Origin: Antedon mediterranea
Taxonomy: Eukaryota > Echinodermata > Crinoidea > Comatulida > Antedonidae
Assembly: GCF_964355755.1 (NCBI RefSeq)
Contig: NC_092673.1
Location: 5,957,001 to 6,021,000, forward strand
Length of the DNA stretch: 64,000 nt
Reading direction: 5' to 3'
Below, one piece after another: positions 30,001 through 37,734 of the stretch. The notes under the pieces were generated by a model. That model was not told the origin of the DNA. It ran no database searches and was given only the letters and a program-made list of their open reading frames with translations. Position 1 is the stretch's first letter, and each line of letters begins with the position of its first letter. Both the position numbers and the translations under genes were made by a program.

Positions 30001-31600
30001 TTTACCATATTTAATGAGGGTGATCCATCCAGCTAATGCTGATCATTAGGGACACAAGATGCTCTACATAAACAAAGTCTTATTACAAGTCTTTGGGAGT
30101 GGAGTTGTAATTTGGTCCTTAGAAAAAATCCTGACATGTGACGGGATTTGAACCCAGGACCCTTGGAATGGTAGCCAAGCATCATAACCACCAAGCCACA
30201 ACTCCACTCCTACAGTATTATACAGTAGTACTGTAGAATCTGCTGGACAGTCTACGGATTTAAAAACATGTACAGTATGATGATGACAGGTAGATTTAGG
30301 AAGACCTTGATTGATGAAGTTAGGATCTCAAGAGGAGAGATCATAGGATACAACAACATCAGTAAGAGGATCTTAAAGTAAAGGGTGAATTTCGCATTCT
30401 GATGGCCAACAAGGACTTCTTATTAGAGACCAAATTTAGTTTTTAGTTAATCGCTTTTTAGAGTTATGGTCAATTTCACATAGTATTCTGCAATTTATAA
30501 AATATAAAGTTCCTAAAAATAAAAAACAAACAATTAAGTTTAAGAAAAAGTATGCTAATATTTTGACCTACAGTATGTCAATGCATTTTTCCAGTTAGTG
30601 TGTGCCACATTTTTATACCAAAATATAAAACAGTAAGAAATACATTAATTAAATTCAGAGAAAGATTTATGTGATTACAGTCTGGTGACCGAAGTCCTTC
30701 AGCAAAACTGTTGTGTTGGGATGAGAAGGACAATCAATTTCCTCTGGACTAAACACTGTATTTATTATTATTATTATTATTATTACTTGTATAGCGCACA
30801 TTTATACAACATTTAATTATAATCAGCGGCGCTTCACATCAATTAGTATCGTATCATTGTTTGAAATATAGTGCTTTTAAATGTTTTTTAAACTGATTAT
30901 AGTCGTCTAAGTGTTTAATGTGACTTGGTAATCTGTTCCAAATTTTGGGTCCTGCTACGGCGAACGAACGGTCAGCAAATGTCTTTCGTTTAGTTCGTGG
31001 GATTGTCAGGTTATAATTGCTGGTGCTTGAACGAGTACTGCGAGAAACATTCCGCACAGTAAGAATATCTCTCAGGTAACTTGGAGCGGAACCTTTAAGC
31101 GAACGCCATACAAGACACGCTATAAACAAGGTATACAGTACTATCACTCCCTCAATTCTCAATACGTACATACTGTACACATCTTTGAAAAAAAATGCTT
31201 AATAAAATAAAATGAGAAATACAATTTTTTAAAAAGGTGAAATACGGTAAATATAAATTGCATAACATATAAAACTATTTAGTGTAAAAGTAAAAATATT
31301 AAAAACACACGTCACAATACTACAGTATTTATCTATCATTTGTTTTTTTAATCCAATTGCATCAAAAAGTAATTTTTAATCTATTGAAATGAAGATTTCC
31401 TTGACCTAAAACATTCAAATAAAACAAAAAAGTGTTTTAATAAAAATAAAGCTACATACCATGAATTATTAACAGCCTTCCTAGGCTGACTAACTGCAGG
31501 ATCCAGTCAGTTGGCACCAAACGACAACAGGCTCTCAGTAAAATCGCCTCCTCTCCACCAACAAGAAGATCGATAACATGAGTCAGTCAACGGAACATGT
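1..31600 (-). CDS. Large Ig/FN3 cell-surface receptor gene, 5' part (signal peptide, 8 Ig, 5 FN3; runs off the left edge)
   Basis: Twenty-four coding exons from 28,982 down to position 1 join in frame with GT/AG borders, giving about 1,304 codons without a stop. The order is signal peptide, eight I-set-like Ig domains (each with Cys, Trp and a YxC Cys) and five FN3 domains. Most domain borders are phase-1 introns, as in exon-shuffled extracellular proteins. The protein should be a secreted or single-pass cell-surface adhesion or guidance molecule. The transmembrane and cytoplasmic parts lie outside the window, so it cannot be assigned firmly. DCC/neogenin/protogenin (4 Ig), sidekick (6 Ig, 13 FN3) and DSCAM (9 Ig before FN3) all differ in Ig number. 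A non-coding first exon probably lies at about 31,459-31,600 (donor GTATGT at 31,459), with a 5'UTR exon acceptor near 29,023. Introns carry many MITEs and minisatellites. Confidence 0.9.
392..1563 (-). CDS. FN3 domain 5 (two exons: 1417-1563 and 392-565)
   Basis: The first exon gives VPGPVRNVAATPGSTSLVIR, WWSPEQNNG and LDYTLEYN. The second gives LLPNSTYRVSIKARTSAGLA and NDFTTG. The split is in phase 1. A 16-bp minisatellite fills almost the whole intron and begins about 20 bases from the first exon's donor. Confidence 0.88.
700..1395. repeat. Minisatellite, 16-bp unit GTAGTGTGGTACCATT
   Basis: About 700 bases of imperfect copies of a 16-bp unit, with 14-bp variants (GTAGTGTTACCATT) and single-base changes at the CC/CT and ATT/GTT positions. 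It fills the intron inside FN3 domain 5 and stops about 20 bases from the exon at 1,417. Confidence 0.95.
1686..1966. mobile_element. TTAA-flanked MITE, second family, 281-bp copy
   Basis: The left end TTAAAGATGTATTAT and the right end GGGACAATACATCTTTAA match the 554-bp copy. The left repeat is mutated beyond about 12 bases. It lies in the intron before the FN3 domain 5 exons. Confidence 0.7.
2227..3459 (-). CDS. FN3 domain 4 (three exons: 3389-3459, 2930-3047, 2227-2340)
   Basis: The exons give VPTGLAATALSQTALQVSWN (phase-0 donor), then GQLSGYILHYQHLVDQTFY, then LQPGSSYNLQVSGFNQIGS and ATTMDG. Both introns carry a copy of the same MITE family, one ending about 10 bases from the donor of the first exon. 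Confidence 0.88.
2391..2521. mobile_element. MITE family C, copy 1
   Basis: Starts AAAGCTGTCTAAACTATCAA and ends AAGTTTGATAGTGTA, with an inner TATGGTAGTGATATGA motif shared with the copies at 3,231 and (inverted and diverged) 45,784. It is in an FN3 domain 4 intron. Confidence 0.6.
3231..3378. mobile_element. MITE family C, copy 2, beside a splice donor
   Basis: Starts AAGCTCTGTCTACACTATGA and ends GTTTGATAGTGTATACAAAG. Its right end is about 10 bases from the donor of the FN3 domain 4 exon ending at 3,389. Confidence 0.65.
3600..3800 (+). mobile_element. Possible LINE/SINE 3' end with AATTG-type tail
   Basis: The block ends GACAATAAAGTTTATTGAAT followed by imperfect repeats of AATTGAATT. 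This layout (AATAAA plus short tandem tail) is typical of non-LTR 3' ends. No coding remnant is visible. Confidence 0.4.
4074..5258 (-). CDS. FN3 domain 3 (two exons: 5191-5258 and 4074-4293)
   Basis: A 68-base exon gives APPNIRLVSTSSTIKVTW. A phase-0 intron follows, then a 220-base exon with LQGYKIEYTSGGA, LQSFTFYTVRLQAFSESG and TTQTLPG. Confidence 0.88.
4397..5068. repeat. Interspersed duplicated blocks in an FN3 domain 3 intron
   Basis: TTGTGCCAAACAGAATCAA and TAAAATTGGTTGAAGTAAAA near 4,985-5,035 match 4,400-4,460. TCTCACATCCAAGAGG occurs near 4,725 and 5,042. A CR1-like 3'UTR scrap (ATAATCAGCGGCGCTTAA) is at about 4,961. A poly-C run is at 4,560. Confidence 0.5.
5408..5640 (+). mobile_element. 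Decayed non-LTR retrotransposon C-terminus
   Basis: On the plus strand one frame reads FGHAICPVEGKR, two stops (TGA TGA), then GRPATSWANDIKECIGQGLA and SARDSKCWLEKC. This matches the GKRRRGRP..SW.D.IK pattern that ends many LINE ORF2 proteins. The two stops sit exactly where two Arg codons are expected, consistent with CGA to TGA changes. Confidence 0.65.
6397..7168 (-). CDS. FN3 domain 2 (two exons: 7031-7168 and 6397-6570)
   Basis: The first exon gives GPSAPRNLQVLNGNSTSVTL, TWEIP and YKYEIKYY. The second gives GLQGGTSYSFRVRASTVTGG. The split is in phase 1. The intron before this domain holds the 81-bp minisatellite, which starts 58 bases from the exon edge. Confidence 0.9.
6766..6936. mobile_element. 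171-bp MITE with GTGCC terminal repeats
   Basis: GTGCCGCTTACTTGGATAAA then CCAACA is inverted at the other end (TGTTGGTTTATCCAGATAAG then CTAGGCAC). One end of a related copy, GGTTTATCCAGGTAAGCAGG, occurs near 28,337-28,356. Confidence 0.65.
7226..8278. repeat. Minisatellite, 13 copies of an 81-bp unit
   Basis: Thirteen head-to-tail copies of an 81-bp unit differ at only a few positions (GAA/AAA, CCA/CGA, CTT/CTC). Units 5-11 are nearly identical. Since 81 is divisible by 3, one frame stays open on each strand (397 and 375 codons). It lies in the intron between FN3 domains 1 and 2, so the frames are probably not genes. Confidence 0.97.
8538..9335 (-). CDS. FN3 domain 1 (two exons: 9212-9335 and 8538-8722)
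   Basis: The first exon gives KPSPPQIQTVVS, VNVTWIP and YTIQYKQ. The second gives GLIESQTYSFRLFAKNSVS and ends FTTPS. The split is in phase 2. The conserved Trp, Tyr and LxxxxxYxFRxxA pattern of FN3 is clear. Confidence 0.88.
9974..10949 (-). CDS. Ig domain 8 (two exons: 10752-10949 and 9974-10042)
   Basis: The first exon gives IRVSCYAAGFPTPLYDWLKD, and the small 69-base second exon gives GTYTCVASNGIGSDRNS. They join in phase 1. This is the last Ig before the FN3 block. Confidence 0.9.
12728..13117. repeat. Tandem duplication, 196-bp period
   Basis: GTGGTTCACTTTCTAGAATA starts at 12,728 and again at 12,924, and similarity continues through GGTATGCTTTACCT in both. The copies differ at a few bases. 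It is in the intron between Ig7 and Ig8. Confidence 0.85.
13269..13535 (-). CDS. Ig domain 7 exon
   Basis: A 267-base phase 1-1 exon with LYFQCEAEGIPTPQYEW, LTITFASRE and GWYSCRAYNRQG. It ends at a GTAAGT donor. Confidence 0.92.
15300..15575 (-). CDS. Ig domain 6 exon
   Basis: A 276-base phase 1-1 exon with TIVIPCEVTGDPMPDIMWLK and SGSYTCIAENQAG, a clear I-set Ig domain. The donor is GTATTC, slightly unusual. Confidence 0.93.
16061..16823 (-). CDS. Ig domain 5 (two exons: 16670-16823 and 16061-16179)
   Basis: The first exon gives LQLQCLVSGKPTPTITWSQ and the second gives DEGTYTCQAENLYGSESAS. This split is in phase 2, unlike the phase-1 splits of Ig4 and Ig8, so the intron positions within domains are not equivalent. 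Confidence 0.9.
17237..17790. mobile_element. TTAA-flanked MITE, second family, 554-bp copy
   Basis: TTAAAGATGTATTGTCCC at the left is inverted as GGGACAATACATCTTTAA at the right. It lies in the intron between Ig4 and Ig5 and has no coding capacity. Confidence 0.8.
18624..20068 (-). CDS. Ig domain 4 (two exons: 19907-20068 and 18624-18746)
   Basis: The first exon gives ATIVCRPPY and NVTWYKDN, and the second gives DEGNYLCSASNS. They join in phase 1 (GTAAGA donor, TTTTCAG acceptor). The intron of about 1.16 kb holds a 420-bp TTAA-flanked element. Confidence 0.9.
18991..19410. mobile_element. TTAA-flanked MITE, short copy
   Basis: The ends are TTAACACTTTGACTGCCA and TGGCAGTCAAAGTGTTAA. The right end carries two subterminal repeats of CGAAGATCTTCGTGTTTGGC (one with a T-to-A change). 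The TTAA target is typical of piggyBac and Kolobok elements. It lies in the Ig4 intron. It looks like an internal-deletion derivative of the copy at 24,154-25,225. Confidence 0.8.
20783..21064 (-). CDS. Ig domain 3 exon
   Basis: The exon has 282 bases in phase 1-1 and encodes a whole I-set Ig domain: STLTCRIVGDPAPTVSWTKD, ANGDLYF, HSGVYVCTGTS. Confidence 0.92.
21660..21974 (-). CDS. Ig domain 2 exon
   Basis: The exon has 315 bases in phase 1-1. Ig signatures are VNFQCVTG, VYWEKNG and DAGRYLCVVEN. A glycine/serine-rich insertion (GGYGSSNS) lies between strands C and E. The domain ends ELTVS at a GTAAGT donor. Confidence 0.9.
21975..26120 (-). other. Long receptor intron between Ig1 and Ig2
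   Basis: Apart from the TTAA element at 24,154-25,225 it holds AT-rich sequence with very many ACTGTA/TACAGT words. I see no further Ig exon, and the flanking exons join in frame without one. Confidence 0.7.
24154..25225. mobile_element. TTAA-flanked element, long copy
   Basis: It has the same termini as the 420-bp copy. The left about 270 bp and right about 150 bp are shared, and about 640 bp of unique interior (24,430-25,072) includes a GC-rich CpG-containing stretch near 24,910-24,990 and several AGGCCTA motifs. No transposase is seen. It lies in the intron between Ig1 and Ig2. Confidence 0.8.
26121..26408 (-). CDS. Ig domain 1 exon
   Basis: The exon has 288 bases in phase 1-1. The fold is visible as VIFSCQAN, IQWKKN and DEAVYSCVAT, with NGSLHF before the second Cys. 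It joins the signal peptide exon and the next Ig exon in frame. Weakly reminiscent of the first Ig of DCC/protogenin-type receptors. Confidence 0.88.
27601..27629. repeat. Hairpin with CAGGGAGTTGT arm, short loop
   Basis: CCAGGGAGTTGTA and TACAACTCCCGG pair around TTTT. It is in the receptor intron between the signal peptide and Ig1. Confidence 0.65.
28058..28290 (-). mobile_element. Headless copy of the SINE body seen at 36,652-36,934
   Basis: It shares TCTCGAAAGATGTACTAGGT, TTCTTTAAAG and TACACTGGACCTACGGTTTA (plus strand) with the 36.7-kb SINE but has extra GT-rich sequence inside and no tRNA-like part. It lies in the receptor's first coding intron. Confidence 0.6.
28913..29023 (-). CDS. 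First coding exon: 5'UTR end, start codon and signal peptide of the Ig/FN3 receptor
   Basis: The ATG is at 28,980-28,982. The coding part (28,913-28,982, 23 codons plus one base) reads MSGLGMLYVLVLCYAVQLAL and continues AQF, a typical signal peptide with a hydrophobic core. The exon ends at a GTAAGT donor. Upstream, a pyrimidine-rich acceptor ends at 29,024, so the 5'UTR continues into a farther exon. Confidence 0.8.
30008..30210 (-). mobile_element. tRNA-derived SINE, second family, copy 1
   Basis: On the minus strand: GGAGTGGAGTTGTGGCTTGG, box A TGGCTTGGTGGTTATGATG, and box B GGGTTCAAATCCC at 30143-30155. A second CACTCC motif follows, then a body ending GGATCACCCTCATTAAATAT. It lies in the 5' intron of the receptor gene. 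Confidence 0.7.
30760..31180 (-). mobile_element. CR1-like LINE 3' end with microsatellite tail
   Basis: A minus-strand frame (30854-31180) reads LVWRSLKGSAPSYLRDIL, then NLTIPRTKRKTFADRSFAVA, GPKIWNRLPSHIKHLDDYNQ and FKKHLKALYF, the C-terminal signature of CR1-type LINEs. It is followed by a short 3'UTR (AGCGCCGCTGATTATAATTA on the minus strand) and a run of AAT repeats at 30,763-30,786. It lies in the long 5' intron of the receptor gene. Only the 3' end is present. Confidence 0.85.
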
Positions 31601-32759
31601 AGGATTCAATACAGGCCTACTTTCTAACAACCGACTGATGTATCAAAAAAGTATGTTGAAAACTGCCGGATTTGCCTGTGTTTTACTTTAAACTTAACGT
31701 AATTCGGTACCACATTCCGTTCTTGTATAAATCATCGAAATAATCTGACTTTATCAATTATATTAAATCATTCATGAACAAAAACGTAACCGGTGTTATT
31801 TGTTGTCACAAATATTTAAAATACAATTTGTAAACACAGTGTGTGAACGCGTCAATAGTCTCGAGATTCCAGACGTTATGTAACTTGTTGCTCGCGGTTT
31901 CAAATTTAGTCGTGCGGAACGCACACACGAAGAAAACAACAATGTAATGAATTATTGCTTTTCCGTTCTTTTATACATTTTCAACATTCTAAATATATTG
32001 TTATTTACAGTAAATGTATCAATATAGTTATGGGTGTTGCTCTGTATAATGTAGGCCTAGCCTAGATAGCTTTCCAATAAACTAGCCTAGGCTAGGCCCA
32101 GCAGGGTAGGCCTACTAGGCCTAGCTAGGCCTAGTTAGGCTAGCCTAGCTAGTAGTAGGCCTAGCTAGCCTAGGCCTAGCTTATTATTATTAGCCTGAGG
32201 CCTAGCCTAGTACTAGCCTAGAGGCCTACTCCTAGCCTCTAGGAAAACTAGCCTACCTAGGCCTAACTACTAGGCGTAGTAGACTCTAGTTAGGCCTAGA
32301 GGCTAACTACTGCTGCACATATGTTTTACACACACAGGGGAGAAACACCTACTACTGAGTCTGAGAGTGTTTCTTTTTGTTGCTTTAGACTAGAGTGGGT
32401 TTAGGGCTAGGCCTAGCCTAGGCCTACTGTAGATACATGCCAATTTAACTTTTATTTAGAAAATTGTCTAACAAAATAAAACTGGCAGCTTGTCTTAAGC
32501 ATGCATGTGCAACATACATTTCAGCAGAGAGCCCACATAGAGAGAGCCTTTCAACTTTTTGGAAGAAAATTAGATTCAAATCTGCATTGTGAAAATAAAA
32601 ATCATTGCATTTCTTTTAAAACTTAGGCCTAGTTAAGGTAGATTTGCACAGCACATTTCGGCTGCCAGTTATGGTTATGCCCAAATTCATGAAACGCCAC
32701 AAAGGACAAAAATGATCAGACACCGATTTGTATAATAATTTAATCTTAATATTTTTTAG
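31460..32759. promoter_or_regulatory. Probable divergent promoter region of the Ig/FN3 receptor and ACBD6
   Basis: The two genes point away from each other. The receptor's probable first exon has a donor at 31,459. The ACBD6 coding exon begins at an acceptor at 32,760, so its first exon lies in this interval. CpG-containing sequence near 31,850-31,930 is a candidate core. No TATA box is called. Confidence 0.35.
32050..32310. repeat. Dense AGGCCTAG/CCTAGGC cluster upstream of ACBD6
   Basis: About 260 bases are built largely from overlapping AGGCCTA, CCTAGGC and TAGCCTAG words in both orientations. AGGCCT and CCTAGG are their own inverse. It lies between the first exons of the receptor gene and ACBD6, possibly in an ACBD6 5' intron. 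Confidence 0.8.
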
Positions 32760-35700
32760 TGAGTGGTCATGGCTGAGAATATAATTGAAGATTTAAAGGA
32801 AACTTTTGAACAAGCGGCTGAACATGTAAAAACACTTGTCAGGTCAATAGAAGATGCTCAGCTTTTGAAATTATATGGCAGATATAAACAGGTACTATAC
32901 ATGACTGGATTAAACAATTAAAACATGCCCATGCTATGTGCATTCGATGTACGTTGCAAATTATACTTTAGAAGACTCTATTATATTAATTAGAACAAAA
33001 TTAATTTCATACGCATTCCACAACAAGTAACTCGCCAATAACAGGATAGATAAACTATTTTATAATTTATGATGTTCATGAATTATAAGTCTTATTTGAG
33101 GCTTAGGGAGTGGATTTGAAAGAGTCAAGAGTTACACTAGGATTGAACCTAGAACCTTGAGATTGGAAGGCAAGTATATTAACCACCAAGCTCCACTCCC
33201 GTTTCTTTTGTCATAGGCTACAGTTGGAAAATGCAACACACCAAAACCGCACATGTTTGACTTCCAAGGAAAAGCGAAATGGTAGGTTATAATATTTTAC
33301 TTATAAAATGTTTAATGTTTAAAACTAAATACCTTTGATGTTTGCTACTCATAATATCTTAAAATATATCTTAAAATATACAATAGTAGGTTCTTGGTAT
33401 TTTGCAGAGAGGGTACAGTAAACTAATACTGGGCAATAAACTGAACTTACCGAGTCACGTGTTGGGGTAATCCCCATATTAATAGTCTGCCAATGAGTCT
33501 CAATGGTTTTCTCCACAGCCAGTTTTACTAACCTTTTGTCCTCATGAGGGCTCACTTTCAATTTTTAAATGTCCAATATATTAATGTTACAGGAATGCCT
33601 GGTCTCAGTTGGGTAATATGAGCCCAGAAGAGGCAATGACAGAATACATCTCATTAATGGATTCATTGGATGAATCCTGGAGGTCAAAGGTTATCGAGGA
33701 AAATAGTGAACAAAACTCTGGTTCCTTTGGAATATCAGTTAGTACAATGAAGAAACCTGAAGATGAAGTTATAAGGTAATGTACAGTATGACAGCGATTG
33801 TTTATACCTAATCGATCAACTAATAATGCAGGCTTACCCTCATATGATTTGCACAAGTTGTCTGTCATTTATTGCAAAGAACACTTGCACCCTGCTGTCT
33901 AAGCAGAATAGTGCCGACATTTCCAATGTAAGCAAAATCCAATTAGGCCTACTGTGAGAATACACTCAGACCCTGTGATTGTACCACCACTAAGCCACCA
34001 TTTATTTTTAAAAACAATTTCCATACACTAATACATAAATAATTCAGGGTTAGATCGTTCACCCTCCCCAAAGTCCGGACACAAAGCACAAAAAACTTCA
34101 TTACTTTCCACAGAGTTTTCAATGATTGGTGAATGAAACTGAGTTATGATAAGCAAATTGTGAACCCCTTTTGGTTTGTGTTACTGGATGTACTATGATG
34201 GCCATTGAAAGACTGATTTGTGGACTATGATATATTTTAGTATTACTTGTTTGGACTGCGTTATACTATGTTTTTTTTATATATTTATTATTATATTTAT
34301 GTCAACTTCATCACTGTTTACTTGATGCAATAAAAGAAATAAATAATAATAATAAATAATAAAATGAATATAGGTCAACTCTTCCAGAACACCCTTCTGG
34401 TATCAGGAGAGTTTAGTGTTTAACCACTAATTTGAATGTTTCAGAGATGATGAGAAAACAGCTTTGGATTGGTGTAAAGAAGGTAATTTGAAAGAACTAA
34501 AGAAACACATAAAAAAAGATAATACTGTCATTGACTACAGAGACTCTGAGGTTAGTATTTTATTTGGTATATAATAGCAAGCTTTCATTTGGGGAAGGTA
34601 AGTGGTTCAGATAGATACGTTTTGCACTCTTCAGTCACGGTCTATTAACTTACTATCTTCTTCGTCTACCATCCCCAAACCAAATCTAGGTAATATACAA
34701 AGTTAAGTGCGGTGGTATTACAATAATAAGATGAAATATTCATTTAAAAAAGCTGAATGGAACATTTCTGGTATCTATATTATAGAGGGAGTTTATGCAT
34801 TTATGCAGTCTAGTACTCTCTCATCTTCTCTTCTTCTTCCATCTTGACACTATTGAGTAAAAAGTGCGATTTAAAAAGTACTACTCCTCCCTTATTAGTT
34901 GTAGTATTGAGCTGGAATTTGACATGAATATACTACAGGGACATGTCCTCAAAGCTATAGAGCCGCATTTTTAAATTTCAAACCGGATGCAGCCATATGA
35001 CGTCTCGAAGATGGTACCGTATAGCCGTATTTGGTAGCGAGGTTATTGATGTGTATGTGACGTTACATCCGGTCTTATGACGTCATTACAGCTTCTTTTG
35101 CTGTACCCCGAGTATCGCACGTTCGTGCTTGTTTATACAAATGTTTGCTACACATAGGGTATCAAAATGACTGCAATTGTATTAGAAATTGAGTATCCTT
35201 GCTAGTAGTACAGTAAATAATATAAAAAGTACATTGAAAAAATGTCAGAGGTTAATAGGTTAGAGGTTAATATATACAGTATGTCAGAGGTTAAGTGTTA
35301 TTTCAACATACTAATTTGTCATAATTTACCATTATTGTCATTACAGGGTCTTACTTTACTACACTGGGCATGTGATAGAGGATTTGAAAATGTTGTCAAA
35401 TATCTACTTGGACAGAAAGCCAACATCAACCATCAAGACACAGATGATCAAACTGCATTGCATTATGGTATAGTTCTATATATAGCAACATTAATTTAAA
35501 ATCAGATCAAATATTTAGTCTGTAATAACCAGGAAACTTACATATATTAAAGCTACATTTGCTCTTGAGTTTCAGACACTAATAATTATTATAAAATAGT
35601 TATACAACCAAAATTGAGGCGCACTCGGTCCATGGTTCTGGTCTTAGAACGAATCTTCTGTAGGTCCGGTGTACACAAAATGCTAATGGGGGAGAGAATG

Positions 35701-35972
35701 TACAGTAGAGGAAATGTCTGTGAGATATTGAGGGCCTCATGCACGTCAGCTTATGCGGTTTCGAGTTATTAAAAATCTCATTTTAATTTGATACTGTTGT
35801 ATTACATTTTTCAGCATGTATTTGCGAGCATCAAGAAATAGTTAAGATGCTCCTTGATCATGGTGCCAATCCAGCTGTAAAGGATGCTACAGGCTCTCTA
35901 CCTGCCGATCACACAGACAATCAGTATATCAAAAACCTACTCAATGGAATGTCAAAAAGCTGCTTAACATAA
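32760..35972 (+). CDS. ACBD6: Acyl-CoA-binding domain-containing protein 6 (ACBP domain plus ankyrin repeats)
   Basis: Six coding exons (32769-32891, 33217-33281, 33593-33775, 34445-34550, 35347-35467, 35815-35972) join in frame to 251 residues; the first exon begins at an acceptor at 32,760, so a 5'UTR exon lies upstream. The human protein has 282. The N-terminal ACBP domain shows FEQAAEHVKTLV, LYGRYKQATVGKCNTPKP and FDFQGKAKWNAW, keeping the Tyr and Lys residues that bind the CoA part. The C-terminal half has two ankyrin repeats (GLTLLHWACDRGFENVVKYL and DDQTALHYACICEHQEIVKM). The family binds long-chain acyl-CoA and has been linked to protein N-myristoylation and lipid handling in cytosol and nucleus. 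The gene is head-to-head with the Ig/FN3 receptor. The 3' flank carries duplicated pieces of the last exon. Confidence 0.95.
33075..33200 (-). mobile_element. tRNA-derived SINE, second family, copy 2 (short, diverged)
   Basis: On the minus strand: GGGAGTGGAGCTTGGTGGTT, box B near GGTTCAATCCTAG, then AATCCACTCCC and AATAAGACTTATAA, matching copy 1 in order. It is in ACBD6 intron 1, only 16 bases before exon 2. Confidence 0.65.
34080..34370 (+). mobile_element. Possible retroposon with AATA-rich tail in ACBD6 intron 3
   Basis: The block ends TTGATGCAATAAAAGAAATA and runs into a long AATA/AAT tail. There is no coding similarity and no clear target duplication. Confidence 0.3.
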
Positions 35973-36600
35973 CATGTGGCAAAAGAGTAGTGTAGCCCTG
36001 TTTGATGATGTAAATGCACCTGTGGGGGAGGCTATACCATAAAGATACCACCTGTTAGACACCTGTGGGGGAGGCTATACCATAAAGATACCACCTGTTA
36101 GACACCTGTAGGAGAGGCTATACCATAAAGATACCATGTATGTCGTCTGTTATCAAAGGAATAGTGTAGCCCTGTTTGATAATGCAAACCCACATGTAAG
36201 GGGGGTGGGGGTGCTATACCATGAGTATGTCGTCTGTTTTCAAAGGAATAGTGTAGCTCTGTTGGACTGCACCTCTGTGGAGGAGGCTATACCATGTATA
36301 CCACCTGTCTGTTGGGAAAGGAGGAGTATAGCCCTGTCCACCTGCATGCACACCACCTGTAACCAACACCTGTAACCAACACCTACTTAATGGAATGTTG
36401 AAAGCTGCTTTACATGGCAGTTGGGCGTATGACTATGCAAATCCTCCTGTGAAAGATGCTATATACCATGCACACCACCTGTAACGAACACCTACTTAAT
36501 GAAATGTTTAAAAGCTGCTTTACATATCAGATGGCAGTTGGGCGTATGACTATGCAAATCCACCTGTGAAAAATTATATATACCATAGGCTTACAAACAA
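35973..36600 (+). repeat. Complex repeats in the ACBD6 3' flank, including copies of its last coding bases
   Basis: Units around GGGGGAGGCTATACCATAAA and ATACCACCTGTTAGACACCT repeat in tandem, with variants of AGTGTAGCCCTGTTTGATAA. Two later blocks (36381-36415 and 36490-36523) repeat the end of the coding sequence (CCTACTCAATGGAATGTCAA, AAAGCTGC in the gene). Confidence 0.8.
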
Positions 36601-36651
36601 ACGTTTGAACTTTTCTTTACGCTTATTTAAACAAGGTGCTTTACAATTGTT

Positions 36652-36934
36652 GATATTGATTGATTGATTGATTGAAATTTATATTTATACTGGGTAAACT
36701 CTTCAGTAATACACCGGGGTAACCCCCTACTAGTCTCGAAAGATGTACTAGGTTCTTTAAAGTGCACACGAGCTAGATGTGTACACTGGACCTACGGTTT
36801 ATAGTCCTTATCCGAGAAGACTCGTTCTACCACCAGAGCCATGGAGTGAGTGAGCCTCGAACCCCTTGCCGATGTTATGGCTACGTAATTACGGTTCCAC
36901 TGTCTTAACCGCTCGGCCACTCACTCACTCATAT
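36652..36934 (-). mobile_element. tRNA-derived SINE (tRNA-Ser/Leu-like head, TCAA-repeat tail)
   Basis: On the minus strand the head reads TGGCCGAGCGGTTAAGAC (box A), then GGGGTTCGAGGC (box B). The body contains AAAGAACCTAGTACATCTTT and TACCCAGTATAAATA, and the tail is TCAA repeats (36,655-36,675). Related body sequence without the tRNA head occurs at about 28,058-28,290. It sits just past the ACBD6 3' repeats. Confidence 0.75.
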
Positions 36935-37728
36935 ATTGGATATTGTGTTTATTGGATATTGTATTTATGAGTAAATAATAATATTATATAATAATATTAA
37001 TAATAAATGAATTGTTTGCAAGAAATTGTGGTCAAAATTGTATTGAGTAAACATAGTTTAGTGTGAAGGTGTGGCTTAAGGTGACAACAATGAAAGTATA
37101 TTAAAATGAAAATATATTAAAATAAAACCATAAATATCAAATAAAGTGGACAATACAAATCCAAGCCATTGGTCAATGATGTGTGAGTTAGAAACACCAA
37201 ATGTTTCAACAAACAAAATTAATGTCCTGATACAGAAATTAGACTTCAACTTCTGAATAAATATGTGATGCATTGTAACCTCAGAACATGAGATCATTTA
37301 CGGCTTGCTCAATGAAAGGAGAACATTTATATGTATGTATAAATGCTTTTTTAAATCTTCTGTCATAATATTTTAAATATTAGTGGGTTTATACAACAAG
37401 AAGCTACAGTACAATGAACATGACAGTGATTGTGGCTGTTGATGCATGAAATGTGCAATTATATTATTTTGGTAATTTAAAAAATTTACAAATTTTGAGA
37501 TTCAAGGATGATTGCACAGAATATTGCAATGTCAATTGTGGGTGTGGAAACTATTTGCAAAGATAAATGTGGGTGGGGCCTATTTTTGCAAGGTTAATTA
37601 TGGGTGGAGCCTATTTTGCAATACTAATTGTGGACGAGCCTATTTGTAATGCTGATTATTAGTTTATTTTATGTTATTTACTTACAACCACGACTAAAAC
37701 AAAACAATGATCACGATAAAAGAACAGC

Positions 37729-37734
37729 TTTATT
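37729..37734 (-). terminator. Polyadenylation signal of EDF1
   Basis: AATAAA on the minus strand, about 195 bases past the EDF1 stop codon. It is the nearest canonical signal downstream. Confidence 0.5.

Larger units (their letters stand above)
29024..31458 (-). other. Receptor 5' intron
   Basis: Holds the SINE at 30,008-30,210 and the CR1 fragment at 30,760-31,180. The remainder is AT-rich with no gene seen. Confidence 0.6.
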
